Source of the DNA: Streptomyces europaeiscabiei
Lineage (GTDB): Bacteria > Actinomycetota > Actinomycetes > Streptomycetales > Streptomycetaceae
Assembly: GCF_036346855.1 (NCBI RefSeq)
Contig: NZ_CP107841.1
Span: 8,684,001 to 8,748,000, forward strand
Reading direction: 5' to 3'
DNA length: 64,000 nt
A model generated the notes under the pieces. It saw only the letters and a program-made list of their open reading frames with translations. It made no database searches and had not been told where the DNA came from. This document shows, one piece after another, positions 17,491 through 25,220 of the stretch. Position 1 is the stretch's first letter. Each line of letters begins with the position of its first letter. The position numbers and the translations under genes are program-made.

Positions 17491-18452
17491 CCACTTCTGC
17501 CGATATGACCGCGTCCGCGGGTGGGCCCCTGTCCGTGGGTGCCACCGCCGCCGCGGGTGCGGCCGTTTCCGGTGCCGCGCTGAGCATGGCGGGACGCGGT
17601 GGTGACACACCGGCGCCCGAGGGACACCAGTACGCGCCGCAGTGGCTGGAGCTGCGCGAGAGCGCCGACGCCGACGCCCGTGCGGCGGATCTGCTGGACC
17701 CGCTGCGGATCCGTCTCGCGAACCTGCCCGGCCGGGCCACCGGGCTGACCGTCCACGACCTGGGCTGCGGCACCGGCTCGATGGGCCGCTGGCTCGCGCC
17801 CCGGCTGGACGGCGCCCAGCGGTGGGTCCTGCACGACCAGGACCCGAACCTGCTGCGGCTGGCCGTCGCGCGGGCGCCCCGTGCGGCCGCCGACGGCAGC
17901 CCCGTCACGGTCACCACGCGGCGCGGCGACATCGGGCGGCTGACGGCGGCTGACCTGGACGGCGCCTCGCTGGTCACCGCGTCCGCGCTGCTCGACGTCC
18001 TCACCCGCGAGGAGATCGAGGCGCTCGCCGCGGCCTGCGCGGGCGCGGGGGTCCCCGCCCTGCTGACCCTGTCGGTCGTGGGCCGCGTGGACGTCGTCCC
18101 CGCCCACCCCATGGACACCGAGATCGCCGAGGCGTTCAACGCCCACCAGCGTGCGAGCGATCTGCTCGGTCCGGACGCGATCACCACGGCCTGCGAGGCC
18201 TTCGCCCAGCAGGGCGCCACGGTCCGGGTCCACCCGAGTCCCTGGCAGCTCGACCGGCGGCACACCGCCCTCACCGAGGAGTGGCTGCGCGGCTGGGTCG
18301 GCGCCGCCTGCGAACAGCGCCCCGAACTCACCGAGCGCGCCGACGCCTACCTCCGCGACCGCCTCCGGGACAACGCGGCCGGCGAACTCCGCGTCGTCGT
18401 CCACCACAGCGACCTCCTGGCCCTGCCCCGGCCGACGGGCGGAGTCTCATGA
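17487..18452 (+). CDS. SAM-dependent class I methyltransferase
   Basis: 321 residues. After a 45-residue Ala/Ser/Gly-rich leader comes a Rossmann methyltransferase: motif I VHDLGCGTGSMGRWLA, motif II VLHDQDPNLLRLA, an acidic post-motif and TLSVVGRVDVVPAHPMD. The fold is clear, but the target atom cannot be read. Starts at ATG 17487 within the previous stop (ATGA) and ends overlapping the next start the same way, so it is tightly coupled in the PTPS, glycosyltransferase and membrane-protein series. Confidence 0.85.
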   Translation: MTTSADMTASAGGPLSVGATAAAGAAVSGAALSMAGRGGDTPAPEGHQYAPQWLELRESADADARAADLLDPLRIRLANLPGRATGLTVHDLGCGTGSMGRWLAPRLDGAQRWVLHDQDPNLLRLAVARAPRAAADGSPVTVTTRRGDIGRLTAADLDGASLVTASALLDVLTREEIEALAAACAGAGVPALLTLSVVGRVDVVPAHPMDTEIAEAFNAHQRASDLLGPDAITTACEAFAQQGATVRVHPSPWQLDRRHTALTEEWLRGWVGAACEQRPELTERADAYLRDRLRDNAAGELRVVVHHSDLLALPRPTGGVS

Positions 18453-20206
18453 CAGCGCCGGTGGAGGAGGCGGTCGAGGCCCACCCGCCGGCGACGGGGG
18501 ACCGTATACGCCTGCGCCCGCGCGGAGTCCGGGCCCGGGTGAGGGCCAGCACGTCCGGGGCGCCGGCGAGGATGCGCGCGCTCGGGCCCGGCACGGGGCC
18601 GCGTGAACTGCCGGCCACCGCGGCGGTACCGGGCACGGACCTGCGCGGGGCGGCCCCGGACGCGGGTTCCGAAAGAGGCTCGGCGGCGATGTCCGCTGCC
18701 ACGGCGGACGGCCGCACCGCGTCGCCGACGGTCGCCTCGGACATGGGCGCCGACTCATCCACCCCCGTCCTCGGTGCGACCTCGGTGTCGGTCACTGCCT
18801 CGCAGGCCGCTGCCGACTCGGCCACGCCGGTCGGCCCCACGGCCTCGACGGAGGGCGTCCCGGGCGGAAGTTCCGTCGAGCCGGTGTCCGTGGCGGGGCC
18901 TCGGACGGTCGTGGCGCACGGAGCGACGGAGCCGGCCGGTGGCCGGAGCCGGGACGAGGCCGGTGCGGCATCCTGCCGGGCGGCCGCGCAGACGACCGCG
19001 AGCGGTGTCCTGCCCGAGGCCCCCGCGGTGTCCGTCGCCACGCCGGACGTCACCTCGCCCCAGGCCCCCGCCGAGCCCCGCCCCACCGGCAGGTTCACCC
19101 GTGTCCTGCGCACCCACTTCGGCACACTCGCCGGAACGGTCATCCTCGCCGTCGTCTTCTGGCGGATGGGGACCGGCGTGTTCGTGGACGGGCTGCGGCG
19201 GATCGACGGCGCGACGCTGGCGGCGGCGGTCGGGATCGGCGTGTTCACCACGGTGTGCAGCGCGTGGCGCTGGTGCGCGGTGACCCGGGCGCTCGGGATC
19301 AGACTGCCGCTCGGGCCGGCCGTCGCGGACTACTACCGCGCGCTGTTCCTCAACGCGGCACTGCCCGGCGGTGTGCTCGGCGATGTGCACCGCGCGGTGC
19401 GGCACGGCCGGAGTTCCGGGGACATGGGCCGGGGCGTGCGGGCGGTCGTCATCGAGCGCACCGCGGGCCAGTTGGTGCTGGCAGCCGTGGGCGTAACGGT
19501 TTTGCTGGTGCTGCCGTCCCCGGTGCTGGAGCAGACCCGTCACGCGGCGGGTGTGACCGTGCTCGTCGCGCTGGGCGCGCTGGCGATCTGGGCGGCGCTC
19601 CGGATGGGCCGCAGGCCCGGCGCGGCCGCGGGCCGGGGCCGCCGGGTCCGGGCCGCCCTCACCGAGGCGCGCGGCGCGCTGCTGAACCGCGACAGCGGCC
19701 CCGCCGTGCTGGTCTCGTCGGTGGCGGTACTGGCCGGATACGTGGCGACGTTCCTGCTCGCCGCACGCGTCGCCGGGTCCGCCGCGACCCCGCTGGAGGT
19801 GCTGCCCCTGGCGCTGCTGGCCCTGATCGCGATGAGCCTGCCGCTCAACGTCGGCGGCTGGGGCCCCCGCGAGGGCGTCACCGCCTGGTCCTTCGGCGCC
19901 GCCGGTCTGGGCGCCTCCCAGGGGCTGACCGTGGCCGTCGTCTACGGTGTGCTCAGCTTCGCGGCCGCCCTGCCCGGGGCCCTCGTGCTCGTCGGACGCT
20001 GGTACGGCTCCCTGCGGGCCCGCCGTCAGCCGACGGACGAGGCGGGTGCCGACGGCGCCTCGGGCGGAACCGTTCCCGTGTCCCAGGCGTCCGAGGTGAC
20101 CAATGAGAAGTACGCCCCGAAGGATTCGACGAACCCTGCAAGCAGCTCCTTCCCCTTCGCGGCGGATGCCAGGGACGGACGGCCGATGACACCGGAATCG
20201 GTGTAG
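18449..20206 (+). CDS. UPF0104/LPG-synthase-type membrane protein with long disordered N-terminus
   Basis: 585 residues in three parts. Residues 1-210 are low-complexity (Ala, Thr, Ser, Pro, Val), probably disordered and cytoplasmic. About 215-535 form a seven- to eight-helix membrane domain of the lysylphosphatidylglycerol synthase transmembrane/UPF0104 (AglD-like) family: YYRALFLNAALPGGVLGDVHRA, VVIERTAGQL, and SLPLNVGGWGPREGVTAW, the most conserved block. There is no C-terminal aminoacyltransferase domain, so transport or flipping of a lipid-linked product is more likely than lysine transfer. The last 60 residues are hydrophilic and are encoded antisense to the creatininase gene. Start ATG 18449 overlaps the methyltransferase stop. 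Confidence 0.8.
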   Translation: MTAPVEEAVEAHPPATGDRIRLRPRGVRARVRASTSGAPARMRALGPGTGPRELPATAAVPGTDLRGAAPDAGSERGSAAMSAATADGRTASPTVASDMGADSSTPVLGATSVSVTASQAAADSATPVGPTASTEGVPGGSSVEPVSVAGPRTVVAHGATEPAGGRSRDEAGAASCRAAAQTTASGVLPEAPAVSVATPDVTSPQAPAEPRPTGRFTRVLRTHFGTLAGTVILAVVFWRMGTGVFVDGLRRIDGATLAAAVGIGVFTTVCSAWRWCAVTRALGIRLPLGPAVADYYRALFLNAALPGGVLGDVHRAVRHGRSSGDMGRGVRAVVIERTAGQLVLAAVGVTVLLVLPSPVLEQTRHAAGVTVLVALGALAIWAALRMGRRPGAAAGRGRRVRAALTEARGALLNRDSGPAVLVSSVAVLAGYVATFLLAARVAGSAATPLEVLPLALLALIAMSLPLNVGGWGPREGVTAWSFGAAGLGASQGLTVAVVYGVLSFAAALPGALVLVGRWYGSLRARRQPTDEAGADGASGGTVPVSQASEVTNEKYAPKDSTNPASSSFPFAADARDGRPMTPESV

Positions 20207-20817
20207 GCCGACATACCGAGGGAGAGGAGATGACGGCGGTCGTCGGCAAGGAAATCGGTGGTCTCGTGACCGGGCCGGACCAATTCGGGGTGGCAATGCA
20301 GAAGTATGGAGGTCTCTATTTCTCCCGCATGCATATCGCTGAGCAACGAGGTCTGTACGCCCGCCCGTTCGCGGGCGGATTCCCAGTCCTCCATCGCCGG
20401 GAAAAGCGCCATTCGATGTCCCGCCGCGGTGGATTCCTGGACGACATTGCCCAGAACATAATTCCCACCGTGACCGTTCACCACCACCAGAGCCTCGACG
20501 CCCGACCGGCGCAGGGACGCGGCGATGTCGCGGACCATCGCGTGCAGGGTCGTCGCGGAAATGCTGACGGTGCCCGGCCAGGCCGCGTGCTCGTGCGAGC
20601 AGGCGATGGTCACGGGCGGGAGGAGATGCACCGGGTACGCGGCGGCTATCTCCCGGGATATGGCGCAGGCGACGAGCGTGTCGGTGGCCAGCGGCAGATA
20701 CGGGCCGTGCTGCTCGTAGCTGCCGACGGGAAGCACCGCGACCTGTCGGCCGGCCTTCGCCCCCCGCGCGCGGACGTCCGCGGTGGTGTCCGTCGGTACA
20801 AGACTCGAACTGCTCAT
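20026..20817 (-). CDS. Creatininase-family amidohydrolase, possible FAPy deformylase
   Basis: 263 residues, full length. All metal-site motifs of the creatininase fold are present: GSYEQHGPYLPLATDT (Glu35, His37, Asp46), CSHEHAAWPGT, VNGHGGNY (His116) and DMHAGEIETS (Glu166/Glu168). The family hydrolyses cyclic or linear amides and includes archaeal ArfB, which removes the formyl group from the formamidopyrimidine nucleotide in riboflavin and F420 synthesis. Its divergent neighbour 78 bp away is a GTP cyclohydrolase II of the formamidopyrimidine-releasing type, so deformylation of that product is a good prediction. Its 3' end overlaps the convergent membrane-protein gene by 181 bp. The first half of the gene is noticeably less GC-rich than its neighbours. 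Confidence 0.85.
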   Translation of the reverse strand: MSSSSLVPTDTTADVRARGAKAGRQVAVLPVGSYEQHGPYLPLATDTLVACAISREIAAAYPVHLLPPVTIACSHEHAAWPGTVSISATTLHAMVRDIAASLRRSGVEALVVVNGHGGNYVLGNVVQESTAAGHRMALFPAMEDWESARERAGVQTSLLSDMHAGEIETSILLHCHPELVRPGHETTDFLADDRRHLLSLGMSAYTDSGVIGRPSLASAAKGKELLAGFVESFGAYFSLVTSDAWDTGTVPPEAPSAPASSVG

Positions 20818-20895
20818 CTTTTCAAGGCCTCTCGTCTCTGCTGATGCTCCGTCATTTTCGCATGACGTCAGGGCTTACCAGATTGGAATCAGATC

Positions 20896-21555
20896 ATGAC
20901 AGAAAATGTTGGTGTACTCGGCACGAATGCCCAGTCCTCCGGCGCCGTACGCGTGGTGAACGCCCCCCTGCCCACGACGTACGGCGACTTCGAGGCCGTA
21001 GGTTATCTCGACCAGGACCGCGGCGAGGAACAAGTGGCGTTGGTGTTCGGCGACATCAGCGGCGGTGAGGGAATTCTCATACGGCTGCACTCGGAGTGCC
21101 TGACCGGTGACGCGTTCGGTTCCCAGCACTGCGAATGCGGCGAGCAGCTCGACAGCGCGCTCCGGTCGATAGTCGCCGAGGGGCGCGGCGTTCTCGTCTA
21201 TCTGCGCGGCCACGAGGGCCGCGGCATCGGTCTGCTGGCCAAGCTCCAGGCGATGAAGCTCCAGGCGGAGGGGCTGGACACCGTCGAGGCGAACCTCGCC
21301 CTCGGGCTGCCGGTGGACGCCCGCGACTACCGGGTGGCGGCCGAGATGCTGCACGACCTCGGCGTACGGTCGGTCCGGCTGATGTCGAACAACCCGCGCA
21401 AGCGGGAGGCGCTGCTGCGCCACGGCATCGCGGTCTCCGAGCAGGTGCCGCTGTTGATCACGCCGTGCGAGGACAACATCACCTACCTGCGCACCAAGCG
21501 GGAGCGGCTCGACCACTACCTGCCGCACCTGGACGCGGTGGTCCACTCGTCCTGA
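20896..21555 (+). CDS. GTP cyclohydrolase II homologue with Met120 (FAPy-forming type)
   Basis: 219 residues. The GTP cyclohydrolase II core is intact: zinc cysteines in SECLTGDAFGSQHCECGEQL (Cys68, Cys79, Cys81), LRGHEGRGIGLLAK, NNPRKREAL and the VPLLITPCEDN ending. The active-site Tyr of true RibA proteins (IRAYALQ in E. coli) is replaced by Met120 (LQAMKLQ, codon 21253-21255). From memory of published work on S. coelicolor, the paralogue SCO6655 with Met at this exact position stops after ring opening and yields the formamidopyrimidine nucleotide. So this is probably not the housekeeping riboflavin enzyme. It starts at ATG 20896 and is divergent from the creatininase-family gene, its likely next step. 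Confidence 0.9.
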   Translation: MTENVGVLGTNAQSSGAVRVVNAPLPTTYGDFEAVGYLDQDRGEEQVALVFGDISGGEGILIRLHSECLTGDAFGSQHCECGEQLDSALRSIVAEGRGVLVYLRGHEGRGIGLLAKLQAMKLQAEGLDTVEANLALGLPVDARDYRVAAEMLHDLGVRSVRLMSNNPRKREALLRHGIAVSEQVPLLITPCEDNITYLRTKRERLDHYLPHLDAVVHSS

Positions 21556-21772
21556 GCGCCGGGGTTCGCGCGGCGGCCGTCCCGGAGGCGACTGAAAGCT
21601 CCGACACCGGCCGCCGCGCCCGCCCGGAGCCCCGTACGCAACTCCCCTTCGGGCAAGTACCGGGGCGCTCCGCTTCGGGCAAGTAAGGGGACGCTCCGCA
21701 TGAACGTTCGCCCGTGGTGGAAGACCTGACTCCGTCGGGTGGTCCGACCACGTCCGGTCGAAGGGAGCGTTC
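21556..21772. repeat. 217-bp gap with an imperfect direct duplication
   Basis: No gene seen. Between about 21649 and 21699 a 25-base block is duplicated head to tail: TTCGGGCAAGTA followed by a GGGG run and CGCTCCGC occurs twice with three differences. A further AACGTTCG and a purine-rich AAGGGAG (ribosome binding site at 21761) precede the oxidoreductase GTG. Confidence 0.6.
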
Positions 21773-22918
21773 GTGATCCGCAGCGCACGGGTCGTCGTCA
21801 TCGGCGGAGGCGTCATCGGGACGAGCATCGCCTACCACCTGGCCGCCGCCGGAGTGGACGACGTCGTCCTAGTCGAACGCGACGAGCTGGCCTCCGGATC
21901 GACCGCGAGGGCCGCCGGCGGGGTCCGCGCGCAGTTCTCCGACGAACTCAACATCCAGCTCGGCGCCCGCAGTCTGGAGGCGTTCGGCCGTTTCAGGCAG
22001 GAGCTGGGCCACGACATCGGACTCCACCGGGTCGGCTACCTCTTCCTCCTGACCACCCCCGACGAGGTCGCCCAGTTCGAGGCGGGCGTACAGCTCCAGA
22101 ACGACCTGGGTGTGCCCAGCCGCATGGTCGATCCCGCCGAGGCCCGGCGGCTCTCCCCGCTGATCTCCACCGAGGGCCTGCTAGCCGCCGCGTTCTCGCC
22201 CGACGACGGGCACTGCACCCCCGAGTCCGTGGTCCACGGCTACGCCGCCGGGGCCCGCCGCCACGGCGCGACCGTGCTGCGCAACTGCGAGGTCCAGTCC
22301 ATCGAGACCTGGCGGGACACGATCACCGCGGTGGTCACGAGCAAGGGCCGCATCGTCACCGACACGGTCGTGTGCGCGGCCGGCGCCTGGTCCCGGTCCG
22401 TCGGCGCCATGGTGGGTGTGGACCTCCCGGTGGAGCCCCTGCGCCGCCAGATCGCCGTCACGGAACCGGTCCCCGGCCTCCCGCCGAACCTCCCCATGAC
22501 GATCGACTTCACCAGCAGCCTCTACTTCCACACCGAGGGCCCCGGTCTCCTCGTCGGCATGTCCGACCCCGACGAACGGCCCGGCTTCGCCACCGACACC
22601 CACGACCGCTGGATCCCCCGGCTGTACGAGGCCATGGAGCGCCGTGCGCCCGGCCTGCTCGATCTGCGCCGGACCGGCGGCTGGGCGGGCCTGTACGAGA
22701 TCACACCGGACCACAACGCCCTGATCGGCGAGGCCGGTTCGTGCTCCCGCTTCCTGTACGCGACCGGGTTCTCCGGCCACGGTTTCCTCCAGGGCCCGGC
22801 GGTCGGCGAGGTGGTCCGTGACCTGTACCTCGGGCGCGTACCCTTCGTCGACATCAGCCCGCTGAGCGTCGACCGGTTCACGGCCGACTCCCTGCGCCCG
22901 GAGGCCAACCTCGTATGA
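21773..22918 (+). CDS. FAD-dependent amine oxidoreductase (DAO/sarcosine-oxidase type)
   Basis: 381 residues, full length for the DAO family. The FAD dinucleotide fold is VVVIGGGVIGTSIAYHLA at the N-terminus, with GSTARAAGGVRAQF after it and GLYEITPDHNALIG plus YATGFSGHGFLQGPAVGE at the C-terminus. Such enzymes oxidise secondary or primary amino acids such as sarcosine, glycine, proline or pipecolate, yielding an imine. Start GTG 21773 with AAGGGAG. Its stop overlaps the ATG of the following saccharopine-dehydrogenase-like gene (ATGA), so it works in the same pathway; oxidation of saccharopine or pipecolate is one possibility. Confidence 0.85.
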   Translation: MIRSARVVVIGGGVIGTSIAYHLAAAGVDDVVLVERDELASGSTARAAGGVRAQFSDELNIQLGARSLEAFGRFRQELGHDIGLHRVGYLFLLTTPDEVAQFEAGVQLQNDLGVPSRMVDPAEARRLSPLISTEGLLAAAFSPDDGHCTPESVVHGYAAGARRHGATVLRNCEVQSIETWRDTITAVVTSKGRIVTDTVVCAAGAWSRSVGAMVGVDLPVEPLRRQIAVTEPVPGLPPNLPMTIDFTSSLYFHTEGPGLLVGMSDPDERPGFATDTHDRWIPRLYEAMERRAPGLLDLRRTGGWAGLYEITPDHNALIGEAGSCSRFLYATGFSGHGFLQGPAVGEVVRDLYLGRVPFVDISPLSVDRFTADSLRPEANLV

Positions 22919-23955
22919 CCGATCTCCACTTGTGGCTCCGCCACGAGACCCGCACCACCGAACGCCGCACCCCGATCGTGCCGTCCGACGCCCGGCGGCT
23001 CGTCGAGAGCGGGGCGAGGCTCACGGTCGAGGACTCCCCACAGCGGATCTTCCCCACCGAGGAGTACGAGGCGGCCGGGTGCCAGGTCGCCGACCCCGGC
23101 TCGTGGGTGTCGGCGTCCGCGCAGGCCGTGGTCGTGGGGCTCAAGGAACTCCCGGACGCACCCACGCGATTGACGCACCGTCATATCTTCTTCGGGCACG
23201 CCTACAAGGGACAGCCCGGTGCCGGGACGCTGCTGCGCAGGTTCGCGGCCGGGGGCGGTGCGCTGCTCGACCTGGAGTACCTGGAGGACGACCGGGGCCG
23301 CAGACTCGCCGCCTTCGGCTTCTGGGCCGGCTATCTGGGCGCGGCCCTCGCCGTACTCCACCACCGGGGCATGCTGCGGGCCCCGCTCCGGCCGACCTCC
23401 AAGGAGGCGATGGAGGCCGAGCTCCGCGCGTCCACCGGTGACGTGAGCGCGCTGGTGATCGGCGCCCTGGGCCGCAGCGGCCGGGGTGCGCGCGTGGCGC
23501 TCGGCGAAGCGGGCGTCGAACCGACCTGCTGGGACCTCGCCGAGACCCGTGACCTGGACCGACCGGCGCTGCTGGCACACGAGTTGATGGTCAACACGGT
23601 CCTGACGACCAGTCCGGTCCCGCCCTTCCTGACGGACAAGGACCTCGACGGCCCGGACCGCCGGCTCAGGACGCTCTCCGACGTCACCGTCGACGTCGGC
23701 TCACCCATGAACGTCCTGCCGGTCTACGACACGACCACGGAATGGGACCACCCCGTACGGCGGCTGCGCGAGCACCCTCCGCTCGATCTCATCGCCATCG
23801 ACAACCTGCCCTCCCTGCTGCCCCGGGAGGCGAGCACCGACTTCTCGGCCGCACTGCTGCCGCAGTTGCTGGACTTCGAGACCGGGGGTGCGTGGGGCCG
23901 CTGCCTGGACCGATTCCGTCAGGTCAGCGACGAACTGGGGCTCACAGAAAGGTAG
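22915..23955 (+). CDS. Saccharopine dehydrogenase, lysine-forming (LYS1-like)
   Basis: 346 residues, in the range of single-domain saccharopine dehydrogenases (NAD, L-lysine-forming). The alanine-dehydrogenase-like N-terminus has WLRHETRTTERRTPIVP, and the family marker IFFGHAYKGQPG is present; the Rossmann segment includes VLVIGALGRSG-like ALVIGALGRSGRGA. The reaction joins lysine and 2-oxoglutarate to saccharopine or reverses it. The two neighbours, an FAD amine oxidase upstream and a LYS9-like protein downstream, complete a saccharopine-type module. Coupled to the preceding gene by a four-base overlap. Confidence 0.8.
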   Translation: MTDLHLWLRHETRTTERRTPIVPSDARRLVESGARLTVEDSPQRIFPTEEYEAAGCQVADPGSWVSASAQAVVVGLKELPDAPTRLTHRHIFFGHAYKGQPGAGTLLRRFAAGGGALLDLEYLEDDRGRRLAAFGFWAGYLGAALAVLHHRGMLRAPLRPTSKEAMEAELRASTGDVSALVIGALGRSGRGARVALGEAGVEPTCWDLAETRDLDRPALLAHELMVNTVLTTSPVPPFLTDKDLDGPDRRLRTLSDVTVDVGSPMNVLPVYDTTTEWDHPVRRLREHPPLDLIAIDNLPSLLPREASTDFSAALLPQLLDFETGGAWGRCLDRFRQVSDELGLTER

Positions 23956-23962
23956 TCGCCCG

Positions 23963-25114
23963 ATGACCGAGATGGTCCCCGCGAGCGGTACCGTCCACTG
24001 GGTCGGCGCCGGCCTGTCCACGGGCAGCGGCCTGGCGGCGCTGTGCGACACAGCCGCCCGGGTGCGGCTGTGGCACCGCACCGAGGAGCGCGCCGGGCAG
24101 GCCCTGGCCGCGCTGGGCCTGGCGGGCCGCGCCGAGCCCCGCGCGTACACCCTGCCGGCACTCGTGGCCGAGCTGGCCCCCGGGGACATCGTGGTCTCGA
24201 TGCTCCCGGCCCCGGACCACGGCCCGCTGCTCCACGCGTGTGTCGGGGCGCGGGCCCACTTCGCCTGCTCCAGCTATGTCTCGGACGCGATCCTGGAGCA
24301 GGTGCCGGCGGCCTCGGCCGCGGGGGTCACCGTCCTGACCGAGGCGGGCCTCGACCCGGGCATCGACCACCTCTTCGCGCACAGCCTGATCGCCCGGGCG
24401 ACCGCCGCGATCGGTCCGCGGACCGCCGCCTCGTACACCCTCACCTCGTACTGCGGCGGCGTCCCCGCCGTACCCAACGACTTCAGGTACCGCTTCAGCT
24501 GGGCACCGGCCGGTGTGCTCAACGCCCTGCGCTCGCCCGCCCGTTACATCGAGGACGGCGCCGAGACGACGGCCGACCGGCCCTGGACGGCGACCCGCCC
24601 CCATGTCGTCGACGGCGAGACCTTCGAGGCCTACCCGAACCGCGACAGCGTTCCCTTCGTCGGCCAGTACGGCCTCCCACCGGCCTGGAAACCGCAGACC
24701 TTCGTGCGCGGCACCCTCCGTCTCGACGGCTGGCTCAGCGCCTGGGCGCCGGTCTTCGCGGAGCTGGAGGACGGCGACGACCTGCGCATCGCCGCGCTGG
24801 CACGGGAGTTGGCCGCCCGCTATCCGACCACCGACACCGACCGCGACCGGGTCGTCCTGACCGTCAGCCTCGACGTGCGCGCCGGTTCGGGCGAGCGCTG
24901 GTCCGGCCGCTACCTCCTCGACGTCGTCGGCACGCAGGAGGAGAGCGCGATGGCCCGCCTGGTGTCCCGCCCCCTCGCCCTCGGGGTGGGACACATCCTC
25001 GACGGCTCACTGCCGGTGGGCCTCAGCCGGGCGGCGGAGACGGGCGGGCGATCCGAGACGTGGCTGTCCGAACTGGCACGGGCCGGTGTGGAGTTCGGGT
25101 TGCGGACCGACTAG
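23963..25114 (+). CDS. Saccharopine reductase/dehydrogenase-like protein (LYS9-like)
   Basis: 383 residues. Rossmann N-terminus HWVGAGLSTGSGLAALCD, then LPAPDHGPLLHACVGARAHF, FACSSYVSD and the hallmark LTEAGLDPGIDHLFAH, followed by the substrate domain YCGGVPAVPNDFRYRFSWAP. These are strong matches to saccharopine dehydrogenases of the glutamate-forming or spermidine-type family. With the LYS1-like neighbour it would convert lysine through saccharopine to aminoadipate semialdehyde plus glutamate. ATG 23963 lies seven bases after the previous stop. Third gene of the three-gene operon. Confidence 0.8.
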   Translation: MTEMVPASGTVHWVGAGLSTGSGLAALCDTAARVRLWHRTEERAGQALAALGLAGRAEPRAYTLPALVAELAPGDIVVSMLPAPDHGPLLHACVGARAHFACSSYVSDAILEQVPAASAAGVTVLTEAGLDPGIDHLFAHSLIARATAAIGPRTAASYTLTSYCGGVPAVPNDFRYRFSWAPAGVLNALRSPARYIEDGAETTADRPWTATRPHVVDGETFEAYPNRDSVPFVGQYGLPPAWKPQTFVRGTLRLDGWLSAWAPVFAELEDGDDLRIAALARELAARYPTTDTDRDRVVLTVSLDVRAGSGERWSGRYLLDVVGTQEESAMARLVSRPLALGVGHILDGSLPVGLSRAAETGGRSETWLSELARAGVEFGLRTD

Positions 25115-25220
25115 GGGTGCGGTCCGCTTCTGTCCGGGGGCGCGGGGGCTGTGTCCGCTCTGCGGCTCCGCCGCGTGGGCGCGACAAGTCCCCACCGACC
25201 CGCGGTCGTGCCTTCCGGAG

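Noticed and set aside
16806..18452. Longer methyltransferase start at 16806
   Set aside because: The upstream part overlaps the glycosyltransferase in another frame and is Arg-rich; ATG 17487 has the typical four-base overlap.
18449..20206. Lysylphosphatidylglycerol synthase (MprF)
   Set aside because: Only the membrane domain is present; the aminoacyltransferase domain is missing, so lysine transfer is unlikely.
20896..21555. Housekeeping RibA for riboflavin
   Set aside because: Met120 replaces the active-site Tyr, no other rib gene is nearby, and a creatininase-family gene is divergent; a specialised role is more likely.
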